Shown here in pieces: positions 34,114 to 40,677 of a stretch of 40,677 nucleotides of DNA (within the stretch, counting starts at the first letter, position 1; each line of letters begins with the position of its first letter). The position numbers were made by a program, and so were the translations under genes. The notes under the pieces were generated by a model. The model did no database searches, was not told the DNA's origin, and was given only the letters and a program-made list of their open reading frames with translations. Source of the DNA: [Leptolyngbya] sp. JSC-1 (GTDB lineage: Bacteria > Cyanobacteriota > Cyanobacteriia > Elainellales > Elainellaceae); assembly GCA_000733415.1 (NCBI GenBank), contig KL662191.1, positions 5,044,119 through 5,084,795 of the forward strand, read 5' to 3'.

Positions 34114-34350
34114 ATGATTCAGGTCGTGATTAGCCCCCAATCCTTACTACAAACAGGTATTGAAGTTGAATCGATCGATAACCTGCGTCTGTTCAAGTTT
34201 ACGCATCAGCTTCAATCTCGCCTTGAAGATCTACTCGAAAAAAACAAAGTTGGAGCATTGACCCTGGAAGAAGAAGCAGAACTCAATGCCATTGAAGAAC
34301 TTGATCGCCTGTTTACCTACCTCAATTCGCTTCTCATTGCCCAGCAATGA
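34114..34350 (+). CDS. Small acidic hypothetical protein paired with HNH gene
   Basis: A 78-residue acidic, helical protein beginning MIQVVISPQSLLQTG, with LEDLLEKNKVGALTLEEEAELNAIEELDRL (split) in the second half. An upstream ATG at 34078 is in frame but less likely. Its stop overlaps the ATG of the following HNH gene as ATGA, so the two form a translationally coupled pair of the kind widely seen in cyanobacteria. Antitoxin or partner function is an inference. No ribosome site of note. Confidence 0.7.
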   Translation: MIQVVISPQSLLQTGIEVESIDNLRLFKFTHQLQSRLEDLLEKNKVGALTLEEEAELNAIEELDRLFTYLNSLLIAQQ

Positions 34351-34540
34351 CCATCAGTGACGTAACCAGGCAACTGGTTCGCAAACGGGCAAACTATCGA
34401 GGCAAACTATCGATGTGAGTATTGCCATTCTCCCGAAAAAATTAGCACTGCCCGTTTCACGATTGACCATCTCCAGCCTCGATCACTAGGTGGCTCCGAC
34501 CATCCAATCAGCGTCGATACAACCCATTTGAGAGCATTCT
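34347..34540 (+). pseudogene. HNH endonuclease pseudogene
   Basis: It begins MTISDVTRQLVRKRANYR at the ATGA overlap. A 13-base tandem duplication (GCAAACTATCGAG unit, 34389-34414) throws the frame. With one copy removed it reads CEYCHSPEKISTARFTIDH, then LQPRSLGGSDHP, which is the CxxC and DH core of an HNH nuclease (H-N-H family, here the first half). After GGSDHP the expected second CxxC half is missing, so it is also truncated. Certainly inactive as read. Confidence 0.82.
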
Positions 34541-34560
34541 AGAATCGGCAAGCAGATTAG

Positions 34561-34591
34561 GAAAGCGGGTTCTCAAAAGCGTAACGGTGGG
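34561..34591. repeat. 31-bp direct repeat, copy 2
   Basis: Identical to 34029-34059; see that entry. It lies just before the RHH-like antitoxin gene. Confidence 0.9.
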
Positions 34592-34636
34592 GCAAGGTGG
34601 ATGAGTACAATCGGGATCAAGGCATTAAACTCACCT

Positions 34637-34864
34637 ATGTCATCCCTCAACCTTTCACTGCCAGAACCCATTGCAGAAGCGCTAATTGCCTACAGCCGCG
34701 ATCGAGGTATCGAATCTCCCGCTGAGGTCGTGCAGACTGCACTGGAAGCCTTTTTGCTACAGCAAGGTTATCTGACATCCAGTCCGCCTAGAAGAGTGCG
34801 CCTCACGCCATGCTCTCAAGGCAGTGGCTGCAAAGATACCTCAGCTAATCATGCGCGATTTTGA
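34637..34864 (+). CDS. RHH-type antitoxin-like protein, possibly frameshifted
   Basis: From the ATG at 34637 it begins MSSLNLSLPEPIAEALIAYS, followed by ESPAEVVQTALEAFLLQQGY, a ribbon-helix-helix-like beta-alpha-alpha pattern used by many VapB/CopG antitoxins. The frame then runs into PPRRVRLTPCSQGSG and ends at 34864. In the next frame the DNA reads RLEECASRHALKAVAAKIPQ, then LIMRDFD and a stop at 34868, which looks more natural, so a frameshift near 34790 is likely. It is followed by a broken PIN-domain toxin gene. Confidence 0.6.
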   Translation: MSSLNLSLPEPIAEALIAYSRDRGIESPAEVVQTALEAFLLQQGYLTSSPPRRVRLTPCSQGSGCKDTSANHARF

Positions 34865-34898
34865 CTGAAGCAATCTTTGTCCAAAGTTTTCTGCAGGA

Positions 34899-35304
34899 AT
34901 GAGAAAAAATCTGGCTGATACAGGTCCACTCTACGCCGCTCTTGACCCTGATGATCAATATCACGAACAGGCGCAAGCAGAATACAATCAGTTTGAAATC
35001 GAGTTGAAATCGAGCAGATTGCCATCATTATTCCGATTCCAGTCTATCTAGAAACCTACAGCTTGCTGCTCTATCGACTCGGTAACGCTCAGGCGATCAC
35101 GTTTGCTAGAGAATGTCTTCAGATTGCTTGCTCAACCCTTCACTCAACGATTACCAAACGGCTTTGAATCAAGCCAGTCAATTTACAGACCAGAAAATTA
35201 CTTTGACCGATGCGACAACCGCCATATTGTCCAAAGCGCTCAATCTATCCGTTTGGACTTACGATTTCCATTTTGATGTTATACGTGTTGCTGTATGGCG
35301 ATAA
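34899..35304 (+). pseudogene. PIN-domain (VapC-like) toxin pseudogene
   Basis: It starts MRKNLADTGPLYAALDPDDQ, with the first PIN-domain aspartate in ADTGPL. An 11-base tandem duplication (TTGAAATCGAG unit, 34993-35014) breaks the frame. The next piece reads IAIIIPIPVYLETYSLLLYR and GNAQAITFARECLQIA, then the frame is lost again near 35126. The third piece reads LLNPSLNDYQTALNQASQFT and TLTDATTAILSKALNLSVWT, then YDFHFD, with the later PIN acidic residues. Two frameshifts at least, so the toxin is inactive. Confidence 0.85.
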
Positions 35305-35625
35305 CTGGATATTTTGACCATCAAAACCTACTAGCATTCCAGAGTTCGGGTGTTTGAGCAAACAGAAACACGATCGATTCAGAAATGGTAATACTCGCAA
35401 GAATGAGCGGGATACATGAAATTATCCTGAACCGATCGATTAGGAATATTATGCTTGAACGCTTGATTGAATTCATCCAGAAGCATTAGCTTTGTTGGTT
35501 CATCAGCCTGACAATCTCTTGGGCAAGATTCTTACTCCACAGGTTGTCAAAGGGACAAAGGATCTGACGGTTCTCTGGAGAGAGCCACATCATAGCCATC
35601 ACCTCAAATAGTTTACCTGTGTTGG
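35305..35625. other. Non-coding spacer with a possible tiny gene
   Basis: No firm gene. On the minus strand a 37-codon frame (start 35599, stop 35486-35488) has GAGGT before nested ATGs and reads MMWLSPENRQILCPFDNLWS before a short helix. It may be a relic or a small peptide gene; not called as a feature. Confidence 0.35.
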
Positions 35626-35671
35626 TAGGCTTATGCCTAGGTAGGCATTAACCTACTCAAGCATAAGCCTA
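35626..35671. promoter_or_regulatory. Operator array before the RHH gene
   Basis: A perfect palindrome TAGGCTTATGCCTA (35626-35639) is followed 16 bases later by a near copy TAGGCATTAACCTA (35642-35655). A third half, GCATAAGCCTA (35661-35671), is the reverse complement of the first eleven bases of site 1. The dyads lie ~40 bases before the RHH gene. RHH proteins bind such tandem dyads, so auto-repression is inferred. Confidence 0.75.
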
Positions 35672-35708
35672 TGAGACAATTTAGGCAAGCGTCATTCAAA
35701 TATCCTTA

Positions 35709-35909
35709 ATGTCTCCTTTAAAAGCTGATAAAACGCAGATCAGAGCCACGATTGATCGCACAGTATATGACCTGCTAAAAGGACTAGCAGGCATCAAGAG
35801 GATGACCTTAAGTGAATTGGTGGCAGACGCATTAGATCGCTATCTGGAAGACACAGACAATAAGGAACTAATTGAATACCATCGGCTAGAAGGAAAAGAA
35901 GAGGATTAG
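35709..35909 (+). CDS. Ribbon-helix-helix (CopG-like) protein
   Basis: A 66-residue protein. TQIRATIDRTVYDLLKGLAG is the beta strand and first helix, and RMTLSELVADALDRYLEDTD is the second helix of a CopG/Arc-type DNA-binding fold. The acidic tail (LEGKEED) could bind a partner. No toxin gene follows, so it is either an orphan antitoxin or a stand-alone repressor. The strong dyads just upstream suggest it represses itself. Confidence 0.75.
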   Translation: MSPLKADKTQIRATIDRTVYDLLKGLAGIKRMTLSELVADALDRYLEDTDNKELIEYHRLEGKEED

Positions 35910-36015
35910 GGTCAATAAATTTGACGCAATTGGGGCGAGGGAATTGGGAAGCGGGTTCCAGAAAGCGTATCGCTTGGAGAAGCCATTGCTGTGAACGCGA
36001 TTGGCTTGTAGCGCC

Positions 36016-36576
36016 TCAAAAATCGAGTTCGGCAAATAGGTCGGCAACGGGTAGTTCAAAACCAGGAATCACTTCTTCACCGGATAGGGTATCGGTGATT
36101 TTCAACAACTGCTCAGGTTGGGGTTGACGGTAGACCAAAACCGACTGTTCATCTGGATTGATCACCCAAGCCAAGCGACAGCCATTCTCAAAATATTCCA
36201 CCAGCTTGTTGTGAATTTCTTCAAATGTATTGCTGGGAGAAATCACTTCTATGGCAAGATCGGGCGCACCTTGAAAAAAGCCTTTGGGTAGCCGTCGCAC
36301 ACCTTGAAGCCGTTCTTTAGAGACAAAGGAAAAATCAGGAGAGCGTTTATTGCCAGTTTTCATCGCAAAGGCGGTGCTAGAGTCGCAAACCACCCCAAGC
36401 TTTTGAGATAGAACATAGCCGCCTACCAAAATATTGAGAATGCTGGCTACATAGCCATGCTCCATCCCGGAGTTGCCCACATCAAGCACATCACCGTTTA
36501 CCAGTTCGTAACGCCCTCCCGGAAGCGCCATGAATTCCTCATCCGTCCAGGTTTTCTTATCTACAGAAACAGACAT
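36016..36576 (-). CDS. Uma2-family PD-(D/E)XK protein
   Basis: A 186-residue Uma2/DUF820 protein, a second copy in this window but not closely alike to the one at 19564. Motifs are WTDEEFMALPGGRYELVNGDV, RSPDFSFVSKERL (the acidic PD motif), DLAIEVISPSNTFEEIHNKLVEYFENG (core E...K region) and LAWVINPDEQSVLVYR. Function unsettled for the family. Its start codon and ~70-base leader are nearly the same as those of the unrelated DUF362 gene at 28465. Confidence 0.88.
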   Translation of the reverse strand: MSVSVDKKTWTDEEFMALPGGRYELVNGDVLDVGNSGMEHGYVASILNILVGGYVLSQKLGVVCDSSTAFAMKTGNKRSPDFSFVSKERLQGVRRLPKGFFQGAPDLAIEVISPSNTFEEIHNKLVEYFENGCRLAWVINPDEQSVLVYRQPQPEQLLKITDTLSGEEVIPGFELPVADLFAELDF

Positions 36577-36642
36577 AGGCCAGCACTCACAGCAAACTGC
36601 TAATGCTAGCCTATCGGATTTGCTTAGATTCTGGTTGTGCTC
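36572..36642 (-). repeat. Shared leader cassette, copy 2
   Basis: Near-identical to 28461-28530 (five differences in about 71 columns). It separates the Uma2 gene from the 3' end of the SH3-like gene. Confidence 0.9.
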
Positions 36643-36651
36643 AAAAGCGCG

Positions 36652-37560
36652 TCAGCGGCACGGCTCGAAGTTACTGGTGGGTGCGCCGGGGGTGCTGCCA
36701 ACCGGACCTTGAGAGACCCAACCCAAACGATCGCCGCCGCCCAAGCTGGTGTAGAAGACGCGGGCAAAGGTGCGGTTATTGAAGTTTTGGCTGGGTGTGG
36801 GCGGATTGGTGAAGAAAACCTGCGAGCCAGCAGCGGGACCATCCTGGTTGCCGGTGGGCGTATTCGGGAAGCGCTGGGGTGCTCCACCGGGACTTTCGTA
36901 GGCAGCTAGTCCGTTGGGAGCTACCGCGCGTCGAATCACATAGCAGGCTCCTTTAGTCGGCGGCGTGGGTGTTGGCGTTGGGGTGGGCTGGGCGTTGCAG
37001 TTGGTCAGCAGCGTGGCGGTGGGTACATAGCCGACGACGGGTTGGCTGATCTGCACATACTGTACCTGCCCTGAGTTGTTGTAGGCAATGACTCCCGTGA
37101 GGGTAATGCGAGTATAGGGCTGAATCGTTGTGGTGTAGCGATTGCGCGTAATATCGGCTGAGACGTTGATTGGCTGTGCACCACTGGAGCGACAGGTGCC
37201 GATAAAGCTGGCCCGTTCATAGAGTTGCGGCTCGGCCTGACCGGATTGGGGTGCGGCTGATGGGCTAAACGGAGCTTCACGGGTTGCCGGAGCGGGAGCG
37301 GGTGCCGGAGTGGAAGTGGGTGCCGGAGTGGAAGCGGGTGCGGGTGTCGGAGATGGGGTTGGAGCCGGAGCAGGGGCCGGAGCAGGGGCCGGAGCAGGGG
37401 CCGGAGATGGAGCCGGGGTTTGAGCTACTATGCCGACGGTTTCATCTGAATTGTTTAGCGGAACGCTTTGTGCGGCTGCAATGCTGCCCAATGGACCTGT
37501 AGCAGCGACCAATGACAGAGCTAAGCCGACTCTTTTTAATGGATTGCGATTGAAATGCAT
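36652..37560 (-). CDS. Exported Pro-rich SH3-like protein
   Basis: About 302 residues from the ATG at 37560, with GAGGAG ten bases upstream. A signal peptide (MHFNRNPLKRVGLALSL ... AAAQ) leads to a Pro-Ala-rich linker (~50-95, encoded by short GC-rich repeats), then a first beta domain (ASFIGTCRSSG ... VVGYVPTATLL), a short Thr-Pro linker, and a second SH3-like domain (CYVIRRAVAPNGLAAYESPG ... LGWVSQGPVG). The architecture parallels the protein at 24675. Likely secreted or cell-wall associated; the ligand is unknown. Confidence 0.75.
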   Translation of the reverse strand: MHFNRNPLKRVGLALSLVAATGPLGSIAAAQSVPLNNSDETVGIVAQTPAPSPAPAPAPAPAPAPAPTPSPTPAPASTPAPTSTPAPAPAPATREAPFSPSAAPQSGQAEPQLYERASFIGTCRSSGAQPINVSADITRNRYTTTIQPYTRITLTGVIAYNNSGQVQYVQISQPVVGYVPTATLLTNCNAQPTPTPTPTPPTKGACYVIRRAVAPNGLAAYESPGGAPQRFPNTPTGNQDGPAAGSQVFFTNPPTPSQNFNNRTFARVFYTSLGGGDRLGWVSQGPVGSTPGAPTSNFEPCR

Positions 37561-37657
37561 TTTAAAATCACTCCTCGAAATCACCGAGATCTGCCGGAGA
37601 GTTTACCATGATGCAATAAACTTGCGATGATTTCTTTGACCAGCTAACCCATTTGTT

Positions 37658-38584
37658 ATGTCCGATTCTGTTATGTCCGAACAATATCCCAGAGATTTGA
37701 TTGGCTATGGCCGCAATACGCCCGATCCCAAATGGCCGAATCAGGCGCGGGTGGCGGTGCAGTTTGTGGTCAACTACGAAGAAGGCGGCGAAAACTGCAT
37801 TCTGCATGGCGATGAGGCGGCAGAGGCGTTTCTCTCTGAGGTGATCGGGGCGGTGCCGCTTCAGGGTGTACGCCATATGAACATTGAGTCGATGTATGAA
37901 TATGGCAGTCGGGCTGGGTTTTGGCGGCTGTATCGTCTGTTTACCGAGCGGCAGATTCCAGTCACCATCTATGGGGTGGCAATGGCGCTAGAGCGGAATC
38001 CAGAGGCGGTAGCAGCGATGCTAGAGGCCAACTGGGAGATTGCTAGCCACGGCTATCGCTGGATTGATTACAAGTATTTCTCAGAACAAACCGAACGAGA
38101 GCATTTGCGCAAGGCAATCGATATTCACACGCGCGTTACTGGCAGTCGGCCCCTGGGTTGGTACACTGGCCGCAACAGTATCAACACGCGCAAACTGGTG
38201 GTGGAAGAAGGCGGGTTTCTCTATGATGCCGATAGCTATGCTGATGATCTGCCCTATTGGACCTATGACTACGGCAAACCCCATCTGGTGATTCCCTACA
38301 CCCTCGACAACAACGATATGCGCTTCGCCACGGCTCAGGGCTTCAACTCTGGCGATCAGTTCTTTGCCTATTTGCGCGATGCTTTTGATGTGCTGTATGC
38401 CGAAGGCGAAACTGCGCCCAAAATGATGAGCGTCGGTTTGCACTGTCGCTTGGTGGGCCGTCCGGGACGCGCTGCTGCTCTGGCTCGCTTTCTCGACTAT
38501 GTGCAACAGCATGACCGGGTTTGGTTATGTCGGCGGGTTGATATTGCTCGCCACTGGCATCAGCATCACCCAGCAGAACGTTAG
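37658..38584 (+). CDS. puuE: PuuE-type allantoinase / polysaccharide deacetylase
   Basis: A 308-residue cytoplasmic NodB-like polysaccharide deacetylase of the PuuE allantoinase group, expected to hydrolyse allantoin to allantoate in purine breakdown. Typical features are RDLIGYGRNTPDPKWP, FVVNYEEGGE, EYGSRAGFWRL, ASHGYRWIDY (metal-binding His) and WYTGRNSINTR. Two starts lie 15 bases apart in a tandem duplication (ATG 37658 and 37673); the first is listed. No other purine-catabolism genes are visible nearby, so the activity is inferred from family likeness. Confidence 0.88.
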   Translation: MSDSVMSEQYPRDLIGYGRNTPDPKWPNQARVAVQFVVNYEEGGENCILHGDEAAEAFLSEVIGAVPLQGVRHMNIESMYEYGSRAGFWRLYRLFTERQIPVTIYGVAMALERNPEAVAAMLEANWEIASHGYRWIDYKYFSEQTEREHLRKAIDIHTRVTGSRPLGWYTGRNSINTRKLVVEEGGFLYDADSYADDLPYWTYDYGKPHLVIPYTLDNNDMRFATAQGFNSGDQFFAYLRDAFDVLYAEGETAPKMMSVGLHCRLVGRPGRAAALARFLDYVQQHDRVWLCRRVDIARHWHQHHPAER

Positions 38585-38743
38585 GAGTAGAATCCCTTCC
38601 TACACTAGTAACTCTGATTGTAGAGCACTGTCTTGGCTGTGACAGATTGTGAGTTTGGCGGCTGATGTTAAAAATTCTAATCTGCCAAATTGGCACCGCC
38701 GAACCGATTGAATTTCCGATAATAGCCAGATAAACAAGACAAG

Positions 38744-38771
38744 AGTGTCATCGTTAGCCTTGGATGACACT
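38744..38771. repeat. 9-bp inverted repeat before the small gene
   Basis: AGTGTCATC and GATGACACT are separated by ten bases, about 40 bases before the small gene at 38812. Only a short T-run follows, so it could be a weak terminator for puuE or a regulator site; the sequence does not decide. Confidence 0.55.
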
Positions 38772-38811
38772 TTAGCTTGCTGAACTCTGTATTACTAAAC
38801 AGGAGATCGGT

Positions 38812-39093
38812 ATGGCTTTTACATATATGACTAATACGCAACGCATTAGCAAGATTGAGTTCACGAGTAACCCAGAACTCTGTAACATTGCTTTTGCCGA
38901 TCCTGGTCCTAATTTCAGCCCGACTGTGCTGATTTTTGGCATCCCGGCAGCTACGGCTAGCACCATTGCCGTGAACTTCTACTTTACGGGAGTTCAAAGA
39001 ATGCTAGCGATTGTGACTGAAAATCAGCCTGCCAAAGTGGGCAGTAATAATTATTTTGAGGCAAGGTACGGGGGCAGAGTTGAGATTAGTTGA
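38812..39093 (+). CDS. Small hypothetical protein
   Basis: A 93-residue protein beginning MAFTYMTNTQRISKIEF with a good AGGAG ribosome site. It has two Pro/Ala-rich hydrophobic stretches (VLIFGIPAATASTIAVNFYF in the middle) and ends NNYFEARYGGRVEIS. I see no known domain; the pattern is mostly beta. It sits alone between puuE and the chlP terminator. Confidence 0.65.
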   Translation: MAFTYMTNTQRISKIEFTSNPELCNIAFADPGPNFSPTVLIFGIPAATASTIAVNFYFTGVQRMLAIVTENQPAKVGSNNYFEARYGGRVEIS

Positions 39094-39123
39094 TAATTCC
39101 TCGTGAAGATAAACTGAGATACG

Positions 39124-39146
39124 CAAAAAGGGCGCGAACTGCGCCC
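39124..39146 (-). terminator. Intrinsic terminator of chlP
   Basis: GGGCGC and GCGCCC form a GC-only stem with a five-base loop. Read on the minus strand, the stem is followed by five T. It lies ~45 bases after the chlP stop. Confidence 0.8.
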
Positions 39147-39192
39147 CTGAGGATGATGAATTGAGACCATTAGACCGGGGAATTAGGGAAGG

Positions 39193-40416
39193 TTAGGGAG
39201 CAAGCGCGTTCCCTCGGAGCAAACTCCCGATCGTCTTGGCGGTAATTTTGAGCTGCACCAATGGATTGGCGGGCACTACCGTTTTGTACAGGTAGCTGTC
39301 AAACGTCAGCCGCTGCACGTCAATATCGGCGCACATTTCCACGAAGGCTTCGCGGGTGGCATCCGAGCGGTAGAACACGGTTTGCAGCAAGTCCAGCACT
39401 TTGTAGGTCATGCCGTACTTCTTGTCCCAACGCTTCAGGTACACCTTCAGGTCATCTTCGCTGGGAATGCGCTGACCGTTTTGCGACAGTTCCACAATCG
39501 TTTCAGCGCACATGCGGCCCGACTTAGCAGCAAAATAGATGCCTTCGCCGGAGGACTTGGTAACATAGCCAGCCGCATCGCCCACCAGCGCCACGCGACC
39601 AACCACCCGACGCGGTCTGGGGTGTTCGGGGATCGGATGGGCTTCGACTTTGATGATTTTGCCGCCTTCTAAGCGATGGGCCGCCCGTGCCCGGATGCCA
39701 GCTTGCAGCTTTTTGATGTCGGCTTTGTTCACCTTCATCGTGCCGGTACCAACGGCGACATGGTCGTATTTGGGGAAGACCCAGGCGTAGAAGTCGGTGG
39801 AGACATCATCACCCACATACATCTCGGCTAGCTCTTCGTAGTAGGCCATTTTGTCGTCGGGCAGGCGAATCCGCTCTTGGAAGGCAATGGCGTAATTGTA
39901 ATCTCCGGCGTCGATGGCTTTGGCGACACGAGAGTTAGCGCCATCGGCTCCGATCACCAAGTCTACTTGCAGCGTTCTGGCGACGCCTTCCACACTGCCA
40001 TCGGAATGATCGGCATAGTGAATGGTGTATGCGCCCGTATTGTTGCTCGGTAGATCGAGGGCGTGAACGGTGCCGTTGATCAATTTGGCTCCCAACTTGG
40101 CAGCCCGGTCACGCAAGAAGCCGTCTAGCACTTCCCGGCGACACATGCCGATATATTCGTCTTCCTTCAGGGTTTGCCCAATGTTCACCTCAATATTAGA
40201 GGGTGAAATCATCTTCATTTTCCGCACGCGACGGTCAATGATTTCGGGCGGGATATCAAACTCGCCAACCATGCAGAGAGGAATTGCTCCACCACAAGGC
40301 TTGGCGTTGTCTAACTTTCTTTCAAATAAGTAAGTTTCAATTCCAGCTTTGGCTAATGTCTCGGCAGCAGATGAACCTGCCGGACCGGATCCAACAACAG
40401 CAACCCGCAGTGTCAA
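39193..40416 (-). CDS. chlP: Geranylgeranyl diphosphate reductase
   Basis: A 407-residue flavoprotein that reduces geranylgeranyl chains to phytyl for chlorophyll a and tocopherol. The FAD dinucleotide site VVGSGPAGSSAAETLAKAG lies at residues 7-25, and the middle motif is VIGADGANSRVAKAID. GRVALVGDAAGYVTKSSGEG is the third FAD motif, and the conserved N-terminal KPCGGAIPLCM is typical of ChlP. The length is normal. It is a marker for an oxygenic phototroph. A GC-stem terminator follows. Confidence 0.97.
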   Translation of the reverse strand: MTLRVAVVGSGPAGSSAAETLAKAGIETYLFERKLDNAKPCGGAIPLCMVGEFDIPPEIIDRRVRKMKMISPSNIEVNIGQTLKEDEYIGMCRREVLDGFLRDRAAKLGAKLINGTVHALDLPSNNTGAYTIHYADHSDGSVEGVARTLQVDLVIGADGANSRVAKAIDAGDYNYAIAFQERIRLPDDKMAYYEELAEMYVGDDVSTDFYAWVFPKYDHVAVGTGTMKVNKADIKKLQAGIRARAAHRLEGGKIIKVEAHPIPEHPRPRRVVGRVALVGDAAGYVTKSSGEGIYFAAKSGRMCAETIVELSQNGQRIPSEDDLKVYLKRWDKKYGMTYKVLDLLQTVFYRSDATREAFVEMCADIDVQRLTFDSYLYKTVVPANPLVQLKITAKTIGSLLRGNALAP

Positions 40417-40677
40417 AGGTTCTCTCCTGATCTCCTAAGGCTACGAAGGGCATCGTATCACGGAGATCGCAGCCCTTTTCGATCCATCGGGGCGAATCTA
40501 ACCAAATTGATACAGTCCTTAATAGATTGCAACAAAAAGCGCTACAAATCAGGTAAATGGGGCTGTCTGCCTACTCTGTCAAGAGTTCTTAACAAATAGT
40601 CTGAATAGAAGAAAATTGATAGGCGGCTTTAGCTCTTGGTAGGGACGATAGTCTATCCGCTCCTCAATCCGGCGGCA
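40417..40677. other. chlP upstream region
   Basis: The 5' flank of chlP. No gene is seen; it should hold the chlP promoter, but no clear core elements were picked out. Confidence 0.4.

Overview
The window reads as chromosomal DNA of a filamentous, probably Leptolyngbya-like cyanobacterium. Supporting signs are a chlorophyll/tocopherol geranylgeranyl reductase (chlP), a large TPR-CHAT protein, several Uma2/Rpn-type PD-(D/E)XK proteins, DUF4351, a metacaspase-like protein with DUF4384, and cyanobacterial heptamer (STRR) repeats such as AACTCAA. No tRNA, rRNA or CRISPR array was seen.

Layout. 1-2067: an integron-type tyrosine recombinase, preceded by a strikingly regular 41-42 bp phased array of small dyads. 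2068-4356: a Tat-exported caspase-like protein that has lost both catalytic residues. 4506-13046: mostly housekeeping genes (sat, mnmA, a SPOR-like envelope protein between two G-quadruplex-prone minisatellites, tlyA, rlmD, a 45-residue membrane peptide with its own terminator, folC, a YdjM-like membrane protein). 13227-17309: phosphate uptake cluster pstC-pstA-pstB followed by a lipoprotein metallophosphoesterase. pstS is absent from the cluster, but a broken C-terminal piece of a PstS-like protein survives at 19095-19220, behind a glycosyltransferase-like gene. 19564-21035: Uma2, a small unknown protein, and a hicBA module whose toxin is frameshifted. 21186-24479: carB. 24480-29625: heptamer repeats, a repeat-rich exported SH3-like protein, an Rpn-type protein, and a minus-strand group of serine protease, DUF362 protein and histidine phosphatase. 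29726-33973: the TPR-CHAT protease. 34000-35910: a graveyard of toxin-antitoxin-type genes with a 31-bp direct repeat, an HNH pseudogene, a PIN-domain pseudogene and an isolated ribbon-helix-helix (RHH) gene with a clear operator. 36016-40416: Uma2, a second SH3-like exported protein, puuE-like deacetylase, a small unknown protein and chlP.

Themes. Housekeeping genes are intact, while the accessory islands are decaying. Many short tandem duplications of 11-16 bp occur across the window, and two of them directly explain frameshifts in toxin-like genes. A ~70-bp leader is nearly identical in front of two unrelated minus-strand genes (DUF362 at 28465, Uma2 at 36576), each next to the 3' end of an SH3-like gene (one intact, one only a relic). 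The best candidates for something undescribed are the phased dyad array before the integrase and this shared leader cassette.
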